DNA of 64,000 bases. Origin: Pyrus communis. Taxonomy: Eukaryota; Streptophyta; Magnoliopsida; Rosales; Rosaceae. The stretch is from positions 3,941,621 through 4,005,620 of the forward strand of contig NC_084803.1 in assembly GCF_963583255.1 (NCBI RefSeq), in the 5' to 3' direction. Under the pieces are notes generated by a model. It did not search any database and was not told the origin of the DNA. It saw only the letters and a list, made by a program, of their open reading frames with translations. Below are positions 23,322-37,800 of this stretch, piece by piece (positions within the stretch are counted from its first letter, which is position 1; each line of letters opens with the position of its first letter). Both the position numbers and the translations under genes were made by a program.

Positions 23322-24270
23322 AGATCACTTTGACTGGTTTTTCAGTTTGGTATATGTAATTTGGATTGTTTAATCTTGTAATATTTTGTTTGTTGTCTCA
23401 TCTTTTTCTTCTTTTTATGTTTGCTCAATTGGAAAGTACTTATTGAGCCAACCAACTTTTATAAAATCTCGGGTCATTTCTCTTCATTTTTTACATGTTC
23501 ATATCGCCTTACTAAAGAAGACGGCATTTGCACATATATGCCACTTTTCATTTTCCTCACAACCAACGTGGGATTTGTACCACCTAGAGCAGATCTCAAA
23601 TTAAAATGTTAAATTTCATTTTTATAGTTGATGCGGTAAAATAATATTTTGTAAAAGTCTCTTAATCCAATCGAGATGTCAGATTAATTTTTTTTTTTGG
23701 TTACTTGTAAAATCAAGTGAGTTAAAATTTAATAAATAAACTAATGGATAAGTGAAGAAAAGTAAAAAAAATATATGGGCCCAGCACGAAAGTAAAACAA
23801 AAACATATTTTAGCGTTGCTTTCAAATTTGACAGCAAAGTGGAGAATGTCAATCTCTGTAAGATTTTGACATCTTCTTTGGAACTAAAAAATCACATTTG
23901 CTTTGTGAAAACAGTCCATATAGAATTTTGACGTCTCAGATGATCTTAACGTGATAACAATAACATTTTTACAAATTTGTACAATTTTTAGTGAGTGAAT
24001 TTAAATTGGAGCAACTTTGTTTAGCCGGTTAAGCAGTGCGGGCTATGAGAGGCCAGGCCCGAGTTGACCCGAACTATCCCGTACCTGCTCCGTTTCAAAT
24101 GGAAAAGAAAATACATACGGGTGGTGGTCAACTCCGACCCGCCCGAGTGACCCGAACACCAACGGTCCAACACAGCGGTAATTGTAAACGATTAACTGTG
24201 GCTGCGTGTAAATCCCGCGAAAGTCAGGGTTAATTTCGGTGGTCGGTAAATGTCGATACCCGAAATTACA
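23322..24270. other. Intergenic upstream of PRP40A
   Basis: Around 23815-23860 a block (GACAGCAAAGTGGAGAATGT) resembles the insert near 3593-3635, and CATCTTCTTTGGAA resembles that insert's inverted left end, so a relic of the same repeat is likely. 24036-24233 is a GC-richer stretch with an open frame but no recognisable domain. Confidence 0.5.
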
Positions 24271-24870
24271 ACTCTCTCCGAGACTCCGATTTCTTCAGCT
24301 CTCTCTGCTAGCAAAAATCCTCCGATTTCTTAAACCCTAGCACCTGTGAGTGGTAGTGAACCCACTGTCGCAGAGGTCCTCTCGCTCCTCCGATCGTCGA
24401 CGGAAGCAAGTTCTCGCACCGCCGATTGCCTCCCCCCCCTCTCTGTCCGCCTGTAAGTGTTTCTCCTCCTCCTCCTTGCTCTGAAAATTCCGAACGATTG
24501 CCCATCCCTTTCTTCTTGTGTTCTTTCCCTTCCTTTCCTCTACATTTTGCCCTAGGTTTTAATTGCAGAGACCAATTGAATTTTGTATATGGTTAAAGTC
24601 GAATTCGTATTTACAAATGCGGACGTAGATATGGGGATACTAGATAGAACAGGGAATCGGCGAACTTAGGTTGCATTGATTAATTCAGCTTAAAATATGA
24701 AAGTTTTCCAAATTCATTGATTAATTCAGGGTGCTTTACCTGTTTTAATGCATTTGCAGTCACATTTTACTTTTTTTTGGGCATGTACTAGCGCCATCTT
24801 GTTCACTTAATTGGCAAGATTTTATTATGTTTTGATTTTTGCAGTTGGGTCCCATTGTGTAAGTGCTGCA

Positions 24871-27800
24871 ATGGCGAATAACCCTCAATCCTCAGCTGCG
24901 CAGGTGCCGAATTTTAACCTTGTTATGGTTAAGCAGTCAATCATATGAATTTATTTCTTGTCCTGTTTTGCAAATCACTTTTGATTATAGTTTATTGTTT
25001 AGATAGTGAAAATATTTTAAGGATGTTCCATGTTCATGTTGGCTTGCTTGGGGACAAATAACTTCGTATTTCATCGTTGTTATTAAGGGGCCAAATACCT
25101 TAATCATTTCAAGTGCATAAGAATATGTGTTTTAGTAATCATGTTTATGTAATTTTCAACTGTTTTGAATCTGTTTTTTTTCCTTTGGTCTCTCCTATCT
25201 ATCTGGATTAGCCATTTCGGCCTCCCCCAGTTGCTCCCATGGGTCCTCAAAGTTTTGGTTCATCTCCTCTTCAAGTAAATTCCTTTCCTGTCCATCTTCG
25301 GTGCCTTTTTGTATTCTCTACTTCCTGGCGGACTTTTAATAAGTGGTGTATGTACAAATCCCTTCAATGCAGTACCGACCAGTGGTTCCAACACAGCAAG
25401 GACAGCAATTTATTTCACCAGCTTCCCAACAATTTCAGCCCGTGGGACAAGGTATTCCTTCTCCAAATGTTGGGATGCCTGCTAGTCAAAGTCAGCAATT
25501 ACAATATTCTCAACCAATGCAACCGTATCCTCTCAGGCCAAGTCAGCCTGGTCTTCCTCGTTCATCACAGGCGTTGCCTATGCAATACATGCAGACGAGG
25601 CCTATTACATCTATCCCATCACAGTCTCAGCAACCTGTCCCACCTTTTAATAACCAAATGCCTGGAATGCCTTATTCTTCCTCATATGTGGTAAGTTCTC
25701 GCAGTGTTATTTGTATATATGTGTTTTCCTTGATTTAATTCAGCATATTTTTTAAATATTTACGTGCATCTGAATTGTTCAGTTCACTCCGCCTACATAT
25801 GCCCAGCCACAAAATAATGTCAATTCACAGTTTCAGCCGATGTCTCAAGTGCAAGCACATGTTGTATCTGCTACAGGACAGCCTTGGGTGTCCTCTGGTA
25901 ATCAGGGTGCAGCAGTTCCTTCACCAGTACACCAGTCTAGCCAACAATCTTCAAGCACTCCTTCCACTGATTCTGTAAGTGCTTTATTTATTAAAATTCA
26001 ATTTAGTTACCTTTAAGCCATTAAACGTTAGGTTAAGGTCAGTGTTTCAATATCTCCTTTTGGTACTACTCCAGAAGCCAAAAGATGTGTCATCTGCGTG
26101 AATTTCTGATTATTTCATTATCTAAATTGTCATTTTAAAATTACGTTTGTCATGTTTTTGCGATTCCATACAGCCCCATGAAACAGTAAGCACACTTAGA
26201 TGCTGACGCAACACTGAATCATGCAAACCCATTATCTTCAGTGTCAAGGAAAAATGAATGGATTTTCTTCTTTGTGTTGTAATTTTTACTTTCCTAATTT
26301 TCAGGCTCTAAATGTTCCTAGCCAAGCACAGCAATCTTCTTCGGATTGGCAAGAGCATTTGGCGGTTGATGGACGAAGGTAATATTGAAATTTTGCCTGC
26401 TTTTTCTCCTTCTAGGTTGATGAAATATGATGCGTTGTTAAAGTGGTTCTTTATTTATTTTTCAATGAGAAACACTGTGGTTTGATGTTTCTGAGACTTA
26501 CTCTGGTTTATTAGTTATTTTGAAGTTCTTCCTGTCCTTATGCATTCTCACTTGTTTTATTTCTATTTTGTGATGGATTCTTTTTTTTTTCCTTCCAGAT
26601 ATTATTTCAACAGAAGGACAAGACAATCTAATTGGGAGAAGCCTTTAGAATTGATGACACCGATGGAGGTGAGTCATATTGCTGATTGGTTACCAGTGGG
26701 TAGAACGTTTATTATAATCTCCAATGACCTGTTGAACATGCCTTTGGAATGTTTTTTGTATTTGCAATTTTTCCCAGAAAATTTATTGCCATTTCTGGAT
26801 GTTTGAAAAATTTAGGTTGTAACTATACTTAAATTGGTTTATGCGAATTATTCTTTTATTTGCATGTGCTTTAACTGGTTTGTAGATGTCATGGCAAGTC
26901 TGGAGAAATTTTACGACTGCTCTATAAGCTCACTTTGAAGACGAGGTTTCATTTCACAAGGCAGGCAATAATTGTTATTTACTTCATATTTATCTTGTAG
27001 TTGGATGTGAATAATGAATGCCAAGCAGTAATTGATGCCATTACCCATATCATCCATTATCCTTGGTGGAGATGAGTGTACTTTTTGCCTATTTATTTTT
27101 CTCTCCTCTGTGGGTTGGTTTTGTTTGAGTATCTTCTTAGCTAAGTGCTTCCAATTTCTATTTGTTTCTTATCTTCTTTCCCTCTAAGGCTATGCTTGCT
27201 GTTTTGTTAGTTTTTATGGTTTATAGAAAATAAATTATAAAACGCACAGGCACACAGCCGACCCTTCTTTTCTTCTCTCTTGCATACACAGTTGCATTAG
27301 TAGATTAACATATGCATGTACACTCATGTGCACGCCAGTCAGAGAGTCCGACACATATGCGCACCCACACTCCCATATTGATGCTGCTTGTCACAGGTTT
27401 TCTTGTGGCTGTGGTATTTGTTCTATGATATTTTTTTTAACTTACTTTTTTTTGTTAGTATGAGAGTTATCATATTGGACAGTATTATTTTTAACCTTTT
27501 TCTTAAAAAGGTGTCCCTGCATGTACTTGTTAGTTGTATGACATTTTTGTTGTCTATGGTTTATAAAGGCTTTTTCAACAGGAACTCTTGTGCTATTGTC
27601 AGAGGTATGAAATGATACATCACTGGGATTGGGTTTTTTACTTCAACAATTATTACGTCTGTGATTAATATTTGCATGTGTCCCAGCTTTTCATTATGTG
27701 TAGATTCTAGTTATATCTGTCATGGTTTCACCATATGCAAAGAAAGGCCTAACAGTGCTACTTAGTTTTACTAGCATAAAATGGAAGAATTGCAAGGATA

Positions 27801-30800
27801 TGTAGAACTTCTAGTGGGTACTGTAATTTGTACTCTGCTGGTGTTAATAAACTATGAGGACTTCTCTCCTGCTGCTTTTCTATAGAAGTAAAGGAACCAC
27901 AGGATATAACGGTCTATCACTGCTGCTTTGTTGTAGTACTTTTTGTTTTCATTTTTCACCCGTTATATGCATTTGGTTAGCTTCATTTATTTGCTTCCTA
28001 TACCTGTTGGGTGTGTAATTCGCCACAGGAGGTCAGGCATCTTCATTTACAGACATGTATCGATCTCAGGTTGATCTTTGGGGGGTTTTGGGGGGGGGGG
28101 GGGGGGCTTTTGTGTGAACTTATTTACGGTTGTTTCTTTTTCTAGTGAGCCTATTCTTTTTGATTGATTATGCTAGACTTTTAATATTCTTTTAGGAATG
28201 GCTCGATTGAGATAATCTTGCAGCTAATAATTTTTCTCACTGTAATAGAGGGCTGATGCATCAACTGTTTGGAAGGAGTATACGTCTGCAGATGGGAAAA
28301 AGTGCGTGTATTCTTATCATTCTGTTTAATTTCCTAATTCCTGATTTTGTTTTCTCAATATGCATGTCAATGAATTTTTTTTGGGGCCATTGTTCACTAT
28401 TAGTTTGAGTGGCTGATTCAGGTATTATTACAACAAGGTTACAAGGGAGTCTAAGTGGACAATTCCAGAGGAGTTGAAGGTTTCTCATCCTGTTTATTCT
28501 TTTTCTCCCTTTTTTATTTTTTTGTAATGTCCTTATACTGTGAAGTACATGCTTCCAGTTGGCTCGTGAACAGGCTCAAAGAGAACTAATCCAAGGAACA
28601 CATTCAGAATTGAATTTGACTTCTCATACCCCTCCTGCTGTTGCTTCAGCTGAAACACCTATGGGAGCTAGTTCAGTTGGCCCCAGCACTTCTTCAGCCC
28701 TACCTGTGATGGTCTCGAGCCCTGTTGCAGTTACACCTGTGTCTTCCTTTTCTAATCCTTCTCCTATCACACCTACTGGATCATCAGTTGCTTCTGGTGC
28801 ACAGCCTTCCATAATTGGTGCCGTTGGCAGTCAACCTTCTGCAGTTACTGTGAGTCCACTGCCCGCTTCTGTTTCAGGGAGTTCCGGAGTTCCTCCTACT
28901 TCGGTCAATACCACTACAAATTCAGTGTATGGATGTTTTTGGGTGCTTTATTTTCTATGCTCTGTTGATCCTTCTGTGGTTTATATAATCTTCTAGTCCA
29001 AATTGGTCTTATGTGTCTCGAAAAATTACAGGAGTACTTATGAAACTGTAGCATCTCAAGATATTTCAAGTTCAGCTGATGGAACTTTGACTCAAGATAT
29101 TGAGGTAAGGTGTTTTTCTTAATGGAAAAATGCACATTAATTTCACCTTTTCTAGACACTGTGCCGTAGTAAGTCTTATCTCATAGCAGTTCTTTTGCCT
29201 GTTTCAAATGTGGTTTAAAGCAATTAACGAGACCAGATGCTTAATCTTTTTTTTCTGAGATTTCTCTATGGCAGGAAGCCAAAAGAGGTATGGCAGTTGC
29301 TGGAAAAGTCAATGTGACTCCTTCAGAGGAGAAAACATTTGATGACGAACCATTGGTGTATGCTAATAAGCAGGTACAAGTTTTGTTTCTTTGTCCAATT
29401 TTGTTTCATTTTTGTGCCTTTCTTTTTTTTTTTTTTTTTTTTTTTCTTTTCATTTTTTTGCCTTCCTTTTTTCTTCTTTCTTCTAAAATAATCTGATAAA
29501 TTTTTTCTCTTTTAGGAGGCAAAAACTGCATTCAAATCACTTCTGGAATCTGCAAATGTCCAGTCCGATTGGACTTGGGAGCAGGTAGCTTCACTTCCAT
29601 TCTTTTTTTCACTGTCTTATATCGTTGAGGAGTCTTCTTATATTCTATGGTATGTTGTATCAGACAATGAGGGAGATCATTACTGACAAAAGATATGGCG
29701 CTTTAAGAACTCTAGGTGAGAGGAAGCAAGCTTTTAATGAGGTAAACTTTTGGTTAACGTCTTTACTCGCTTTAGAGTGTCATTATTTTGTTACATGGAA
29801 GAGGAAGACTACTTTAATCTAATTAGAATTCTTGGTGCTTAATGACTTTCCCTCTGCTTAATATTCAAGATGTTCATCAAGAATATTTCGTATCTTGTTT
29901 AAACCTAAAACTAATTATATACGTTGAATTGTAGTACTTGGGTCAAAGGAAAAAACTGGAGAACGAAGAGAGGCGCATGAGGCAGAAAAAAGCTCGGGAA
30001 GAGTTCACAAAAATGTTGGAAGTATGTTGATTACAAGTCATAATTGGTTATTGCATTTTTTCTTTACAACTTTATATACCTCTTATCTAAAAGACCGTGT
30101 TTTGTTCTTTTTTAAAGGAGTCCAAGGAACTTACATCAGCAACTAGATGGAGGTTTAGTCTCTCCTTGCATCATGAATAGTTTGATATTATTTTACTCTT
30201 TGTATATGTATTTTTTACAACACAAAATGTTTTAGACTTTCTAACTGATGCATTTACCTGATCAGCAAAGCTGTGAGTATGTTTGAAAATGATGAACGAT
30301 TCAAGGCTGTAGAACGAGGTAGAGACCGGGAAGATCTTTATGAGAGCTACATTGTAGAACTCGAAAGGAAGGTAACAGTTTGCGTTTTATTTCACATTTT
30401 CTGACTTATGCAATCCACTAGATGTAGATGTCATGTTGTACATTCGGGCTTAATATTTGACTCCAGATTTTAAATTCATAACAAAAGATTTTTGGTAACT
30501 GATAAAGAGAATGGAAAATCAGAACTACTTGCTTTATGTGTGAATTATGTTGAAATACCAGATATTAGGCACGTGGTATTCGATTATAGGCTGGCAGCCG
30601 GCTGCCTCACATACTATGATCCTTAGTCCAGTCTTCCGCTCGTTCCATATCCCTTCAATTTGTGGCTTCTTTTAGAATTTAGGCAATTTCTCGTTGGTAG
30701 ATGTTGCCCTAAATGGTTTCCTCTCATTTTCATTGTCCTTTTGGTGTACTCCAAAATGCTCTGTCACTAAATGTGGCACTTGAGTAGACATTGACAGTTC

Positions 30801-33800
30801 ATAGATGATAGCGAATATCACCAGATAGCGAAGTGCACAATTTTAAGTTTTTTAAGTCTCAAGCAGAACCATGAAAAAACTAATACTGAGATACATTTAC
30901 TTGCCATATGTGTTGGTATTCCGTTGCCATTCTCTTTTGAAGTTTGTGGATAAAAAACAGGTACTCGTATGTCACAAAGGATGCCTGTTCTTACTGCATA
31001 GGTTGCAATGTTTAATTGCAGGAAAAAGAAAAGGCAGCTGAAGACCATAAGCAGAATATAGTAGAGTACCGGAAATTTCTGGAATCTTGTGACTTTATCA
31101 AGGTAAGTCTTGTAAAATGAATGTGCACATAATTAATATTATATTTTTGTTTTTGTGATTCCTTGTATCTATAACCCTTTTGCATGGTCATCGTCATTTG
31201 CAGGTGAACAGTCAGTGGCGGAAAGTTCAAGATCGCTTGGAGGATGATGAGAGATGCTTGCGCCTTGAAAAGCTTGCCAGGTTGCTCATTTTCCAGGTAA
31301 GTCACATAATCTGTTATCAATCAGGCGTGTTCTGTGTGTGTAAAATGATTGGTCATGTTAATTTAGTAGAATTATATGACGGTATTTTTGTTGCAGGACT
31401 ATATTCGTGACCTTGAGAAGGTGGAAGAGGAGCAAAAGAAGTTACAGAAGGTATAATCCCGTATAAATGATATTTTCCTTTTCAAGTTTATGTTCTTATA
31501 TTTGTCTCTAACTTCAAGGAACAATTGAGGCGGGTAGAAAGGAAAAACCGCGATGAGTTCCGCAAGCTGATGGAAGAACATGTTGCCGATGGCACTCTTA
31601 CAGCTAAAACTCTCTGGCGTGATTACTGTATGAAGGTGCTCAACCTTAAAATTGTAGCAGAGATAATATGTCTAGAACAGTTGCATAGTAAATTCAAAGA
31701 CAATTGATGATTTTCTTCTGCATCAGAAATTCGTTTCATAAGTGCTGTCTTTGGGTTGTAGGTTAAAGACTTGCCTCCTTATGAAGCTGTTGCATTGAAC
31801 ACCTCTGGTTCAACACCAAAAGAATTGTTTGATGATGTTTTTGAAGAATTAGAGAAACAGGTGATGCCTAACATGTCATGCCTCAGTCCATTAATGATTT
31901 TGTATTGTTAGTGTTGATACATCGAGATGTAATTGAAGGAAGTTGAGGTTCGTTTATAAAACCAATTGGCAATATGGGGAATAGCCCAACTTCTTGTAAA
32001 CACATGCGTGCTCCCCTAATTCTCTGATGTGGGATTCACACTCTCAAGTTATCAACACATAGCTCACGTGTGGGGTCATGGAATCCTAACATGTGGACTA
32101 CACATATTGGGTGATGTGGGAGCATGTCGGTTGTTGGGCTTAACATGTGGGCTAACCTGCTGGGATGCTATAGAGGAAGTTGAGGTTTCGCTATATGAGG
32201 AGTCCCAACATTTTATTACCACATGCAAGGTCCCTTAATTCCGCGATGTTGGGACTCACTCTCAACAGTTTGGATGGGATGCTCTTACATATAGAGAGTA
32301 TCAGAGATGGCAATTCATATGTTAGGCTAATGATTGCATGTGCTCCTCACCACCCAATATTCTAAAGCTCCATGTGTTTTGGCTCTGTCACGGCTCAGTC
32401 ATCCCACATCAGAAAATTAAGAGCCTTGCATAGCAATATATATGATCACGGTCCTCTCCCCCATTGCCAGATGATTGTGGGTTTAATGCTCTTACTTCTA
32501 CAGCTAAAATACAATATCAGTTTTAGAGTTTGATTGCATTACAGAACTTTGAACCTGCAATTCAGATGACTCTATATACCTGACATTGTTTTTTCTTGTG
32601 GACAGTATCATGACGATAAAGCTAGGATAAAGGATGCAATGAAGTCAGGGAAGGTATGATGTTTATAACTGTATAATTTTATGAACCTGTGGCATTTTGG
32701 GAAACATTTCAAATATCTTTCATTTCTGTACCTAGGTTACCATGACATCCACATTGGCGTTTGAAGAGTTTAAGGTTCCTATTCTGGAAGATATTGGTTC
32801 TCCACCAATATCAGACATTAACTTCAAGGTAAACCCCTGCTTATTTTCAGTCTGTTGCTAGCCTAAAACTGATATTTTTTTCCCTATCATTTGTATGCTT
32901 GAAATATAAAGGTATGTAATATGAGTTGATTGTGTTTTTACTCATTGTTGGCATATTCCCAGCCCCGATTAAGCAAATAAAGTTAGTTTGTGTGTGTAAT
33001 CAAAATATGTTGAAGTGACTCTTTGTTCACTGAGATTCGTACAATTCACATGGTAGTAGCAGTGTCAGTGTTTCTTGTATCTTCTTGGTTTTAAACTTTG
33101 CTATTTTGACCCTAGCACTTATAACCTGGTGTATCATTGTAGTAAGAAGCCTTAATGGTTCAGTTTATCTGGCCAAGAAAATGACTGCCGGTAAATAATT
33201 AAACATGACTGCCGGTAAATAATTAAACTGTAACCACTTATCTTCATTTGATTTAAATTTACATGATCATGCCATCATCTGTAACAGTCAATTCACGGAT
33301 GCAAGGATCAACTTTTTTTTGGTTTCTAAATCAGCAACAACTGATGTGACTGTTAGTATTTACCTGTGCATGATTTGTGTGTTTGAGTCTGCTAATACTT
33401 TTACTCCTTTTGAAGCTTGTGTACGAGGAATTATTAGAGAGAGCCAAGGAGAAGGAGGACAAAGAGGCAAAGAAGCGTCAACGACTTGCTGATGACTTCT
33501 ATAAACTTTTGCACACAATCAAGGTACAGTGGACTTTTGTGGAAGAGGATGATGTGTGATGCTAGAGATTGTGTTGACCTTCTATGTTATGTGCTTTGTA
33601 GGAGATAACAGCTTCTTCTAATTGGGACGATAGCAAACAGCTTTTTGAAGAAACCCAAGAATACAGGTTTTTCTAATGAGAACTTTATTATTAAAAAAAA
33701 ACATTTATCATGCCTTTATTGTCTGAATTTTTTTACTTTTTGGTCTGAAAATTATATCTTAATTTTATTTTCAGGTCAGTTGGGGAAGATAGCGTTAGTA

Positions 33801-34573
33801 GGGAAATTTTTGAGGAATACATTACAAACTTACAGGAGAGGGCTAAAGAGAAGGAACGCAAGCGTGAGGAGGAAAAGGTGTGGATGTTATTGTCATCTAT
33901 AATCTGTTGGTGCATTTTTTAAAGACAATATCTCAAAATTCGAGCCTGTGTAATTTTTTAAAGGAGTGGCATGTAATTCATTGTTATCATTTATGAACTG
34001 ATATCTTGAATTGGGAATTTTGTACTGATTCTGATAATTTGCAGGCCAAAAAAGAGAAAGAAAGAGAGGAGAAAGAGAAACGGAAGGATAAAGATAGAAA
34101 GGAGAAGGAAAGAGAACGTGAAAAAGAAAAGGGAAAGGAACGACCTAAGAAGGATGAAACAGATGGTGAAAATGTAGACATAACTGATACACACGGGCAT
34201 AAAGAAGATAAGAAGAGGGAGAAAGACAAAGATAGAAAGCACCGGAAGCGGCATCAAAGTTCTGTCGATGATGTAGGTTCCGACAAGGAGGAGAAAGAGG
34301 AGTCTAAGAAACACAGACATAGTAGTGACCGCAAAAGATCAAGAAAAGTACGTGAACTTATTTCGTAATATATTTGGCCGATACCTTTAAGCTATTTATG
34401 AAAGGAAAATGTATGATTATTTTCCTGTTGTTTTATGGTAGCATACCCCTGAATCTGACAGTGAAAGTCGGCATAGAAGGCATAGGAGAGAGCATCGGGA
34501 TGGTTCCCGTCGAAGTGGTGGACATGACGATCTTGAAGATGGGGAGCTTGGTGAAGATGGGGAAATTAAGTAA
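24871..34573 (+). CDS. PRP40A: PRP40A, WW/FF-domain pre-mRNA-processing factor
   Basis: 28 coding exons: 24871-24903, 25212-25274, 25373-25690, 25783-25974, 26305-26378, 26599-26668, 28249-28301, 28422-28479, 28559-28926, 29032-29104, 29275-29373, 29516-29584, 29664-29741, 29935-30021, 30118-30152, 30266-30371, 31022-31102, 31204-31296, 31397-31450, 31519-31635, 31762-31860, 32606-32653, 32736-32828, 33416-33523, 33602-33666, 33775-33877, 34045-34347, 34442-34573. All join in phase (1023 aa). A Gln/Pro-rich N-terminus precedes WW1 (about 215-246) and WW2 (about 256-288), then a Ser/Pro linker. Five FF domains follow (about 470-535, 540-590, 605-660, 677-740, 805-862), and a Lys/Glu/Arg-rich tail ends in a [14 protein letters not shown] acidic patch. 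Prp40 links U1 snRNP at the 5' splice site to branch-point proteins, and plant PRP40 also binds the RNA polymerase II tail. A 5'-UTR intron (24453-24844) lies before the ATG. Individual boundaries are hand-derived. Confidence 0.95.
31937..32422. repeat. Repeat relic in a PRP40A intron
   Basis: The 745-base intron 31861-32605 holds two diverged direct blocks, each starting GGAAGTTGAGGTT (about 31937 and 32174) and ending near a CTAATTC...GATGTGGGA-type phrase. An inverted copy of that phrase (TCCCACATCAGAAAATTAAG) lies at about 32402-32421. Similar phrases are common near plant LTR ends, so this is probably an old solo LTR or nested relic. No target duplication was found. Confidence 0.5.
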
Positions 34574-36102
34574 GCCCTGCTGATCTATCTTCATAGGAGG
34601 TGTGATTTTTGTGGCATATCAGGGTCTAAACATGCCGAATATAACCAAGATTATTTTGTTTAGCATATGACATGTTGCTGTTGTTAATTCTGAATGGAGA
34701 ATTAATATGTCCAGAGTCCAGTGGTTGTTCTTTTGCATAATGTTTGAAAAGAATATTTCGATTTCTATGCCAAGGCGTTGTCTGAAGGTGACTGGGTTTT
34801 GTGTTGATAACCATGATGTGTAAAGATTCTGATGATGCTTGTTGACCAAAACAAAGTTGCGGATGACCGAAATATAAAATGCAACATTCTTCAACAGTTA
34901 ATTTTCAAGTGAATGCTGTGTATTGTTCAGCGGTGGGTGGAGGGCGAGTAGTAAAATTGATCAGATCTGGTAAGATTAAGCTCTCCCACCACCGGATTGA
35001 CTAGTTTCTGTGCAGTAATTCTGAGTTTTGTGGTGGTCTGATAATTGCAAGATAACTGAAGATGATGTTGCAACAAGTAGATATGCATAACAGGATTGTG
35101 ATCTTATCTCTGAGGTGATTTTGGAAACGAACATTAAATGCAAGGAGAAGAGATGAGGCAGGTTAGTTCTGGGTTTTTAATGTTATATTGCCGGTGGTTC
35201 AAATATCTACATCAACTTCTACCTGTTTAAATGCTTATTGCTTCATCCTGCTGTACTTGCTGTCCGTGCTGTTTGGTTTTCTTCTCTTTTGTCCTTCGGC
35301 GAAAAATAATTTCACCTTCCAAATGGTTGTGCTGTGTCTCTGTGCGCGTTTATATTGGCTTCTTGTATTTTTTTTCCTTACTCCTTTTGTTTTGTTTAGT
35401 TACGGATTTAAGGATTTATAAAACCTCTGTGGTGAAGGAAAAAAAACTAGATCAGGGGTGTCTGAGTCCGACGATGTCATATGTAGGGCACTTATCTAAA
35501 AAGCATGAAACTTGCATTTTGTTCGGATGTGTCACCATGCAGTTATGTCGGTGTAAGAGCAGTCGGCAGCCTGCCAAAAAGTTCCAACTTTTGGCAACGA
35601 TGACTTGCTAGGAGGCGAGTGTTTTTTATGTAACAATCATTTCCTCGTTATAGGTAAATCATAGTTTTATCATTCGCCGAAACTTTTACGTGCTAGTTTG
35701 TGATTTGTAGTTATGAATTAACGACTTCTTTAACTATAAGGAGCAAAGCAGTAATCTAAATAAAGTGTGCTAACCAAAACTATTGAAGACGATGGGGGAC
35801 AATAAGATGACGGGACACGAGTGGCTGTGAGAGCCATCAAAAGTAGGAGAGTAACTTTCATGATATTGTATCATTAGCACAAGTCACAGCAGCACCGTGG
35901 AAGTCCTCGTATAGGCTTCCTTGCACTGCTGGTACACCAGTATGACATGCTGGACCAATAAGGCGACGCCATGTGGCCGGTCTGGGATGTCACCATGGCG
36001 CACCGGGAGTGTGTGGTAGTCTTCATGGGATGAGGTTGCTGTGTCTAGAAGTCAATTAGCTCAACTAACTAGGGTATCTCATACCGAATAATATTTTAGT
36101 CT
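34574..36102. other. PRP40A 3' region and intergenic DNA
   Basis: Open frames at 35188-35611 (+) and 34619-34894 (-) are composition-driven and show no motif. Nothing else is recognised. Confidence 0.6.
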
Positions 36103-37581
36103 TCAGAATATGTCTTTGATGATGTCTTGTAAAATGGCGTCTCCAATTTCCGACCCAATTTCCCTTCTCTCTTGGTAATTATCACCCCATTCTTCAGCCG
36201 AAGCCAACAAGTCCGACTCCAACAAAAAGTTGACGTTGGCTTGGTGCCCAGCCTCTTTACTCCCCCGACTCCCCAACTTCTCATAAACCAGCTTCCCAAT
36301 CTCTTCGGCTCCAAGAAATTGGTCGCAGTTATGCTGCTGGTGATCCTTCATTTTCTTTGCATGATTTTCCGTCATCTCCCTCACGCAATCAAACAGGAGC
36401 TGCCTTGTCTGCTGCAACACCCTCTTCGATTTTGCAAAATGAGGGGATGGATTGATGCTAGACCGGGCAGGCTCTAGCATTTCTGAAACTCCAGAAGCTG
36501 TTGGGTTCTCAAATGGTGGGTGGAAAAGTAGTTGCCAGAGAGAAGATGATAATATTGAGTCTTCTGTAATCTTGTTGAAGCTATAAGTGGATGGGCATGG
36601 AGTGTGCAGTTCATACTCTGTTTAGCCACAAGAGAATTGACATGTATAAAATTCCTTAAAAATTCTCATAATTAAGACGATATTTTAAACTACTTTAATT
36701 AATGGTGAGGATAATTCAAAATTGGGTAGAGGAGTTAAGTGCACGGTCTTGACCAACTGGCCTAACTCGTGTATGCCAACAGAGAGAGCGAGAGAGAGAG
36801 AGAGAAAGGGACTAACTGTTATGAAGAGGTAAACTTGCATTTGCATGGGGAGGTTTATCTTCTGGTACCGAAACGGAGTTTTGTTGCTTACGGTGAATCT
36901 CCGATGATTGTCCGTTGAGCCGTTCTATCTGTAACTGTAACAGCCTGTTGGCTTTGTTAGCAAGCAAATCAAATGGACAATTTTGTAGAAATCGAAAATT
37001 GGCCTGCTACCAAACTATAATTAATATTGTCGAAAATGTATCGATAGCATGAAAACGATATATCGAAAGTGTATTTCTACCTTTCTCTCTTTCATATTGC
37101 AGGATTCCGAAACTTGAGAAGCGTCCGCTGCAACTGAGGCATCATGATCATTTCGCAACGAAACAGGGGCTGCATCTGTTGATTCTTTTTCGCCCTCGGT
37201 GCATGAATCATACTGCGTCCGACTACTAGCAGATGAAATTCTATCCGATTCCCCGCTCTCCCGGTTACTTCTCTGCGTGTTGGTGCCGGCATTGGACTCC
37301 CCCTCTCTCTTTTCACAACCCTTAATGCTTGTTGTCTCACTATGCCTTGAAACCAGCTTTTTATACAGAGATCTCAGTATCTTAGGGCAGCTGAGATTGC
37401 CCCAACTGGATGAACTGGTAAGTTTCTTGCTCGAATTGCTATTCCTACTCCTCGAATTGGTGTTTGTACTCGAGCTTTTTCTCAGGTAACCCCTTTCGGA
37501 TAGGTAAACCTCTAGGGCGAAGGGTTCTTGCGGCTCTTGGAGGAGATCTGCAAGTTTTACTGGCTTGGGGGTGGAAGCCAT
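36103..37581 (-). CDS. DUF4378-type protein of unknown function
   Basis: Two exons in the best model. Exon 1 is 37581-37081 (ATG at 37581, 167 codons, ending MKERK before a GT donor). Exon 2 is 36615-36103 (170 codons plus TGA), in the same phase, giving 337 aa. The N-terminus MASTPKPVKLADLLQEPQEP is conserved-looking. Next comes a Ser-rich region. The C-terminal half carries SFNKITEDSILSSSLWQLLF, RVLQQTRQLLFDCVREM and EEWGDNYQERREIGSEIGDA, the signature of the plant DUF4378 domain. The acceptor could lie two bases earlier, or a small exon could sit in the 465-base intron. There is no transmembrane segment. The biochemical function of the group is not established. Confidence 0.82.
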
Positions 37582-37760
37582 TGGAGAATTCTGTGGTTAG
37601 GGAGGGGTTGAGATAGAAAGAGTTGGGGTGCAAAGTAGAAAAGTTGGCAAATGAGAGACGGTGGTGAGGTTCTGAAGGTGAGTTAATTGAGGACGACAAA
37701 TCATATCCATCAGCTTTGGGACTGAACAGAAGCAGAACAGAGAAGGAAGGTTGGTATTTA

Positions 37761-37800
<40 letters not shown>

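Noticed and set aside
34006..34320. Minus-strand Ser/Phe-rich frames
   Set aside because: Antisense of the Lys/Glu-rich PRP40A tail exon.
35188..35611. 126-codon frame downstream of PRP40A
   Set aside because: T-rich sequence giving Cys/Leu/Phe runs; no domain or gene structure.
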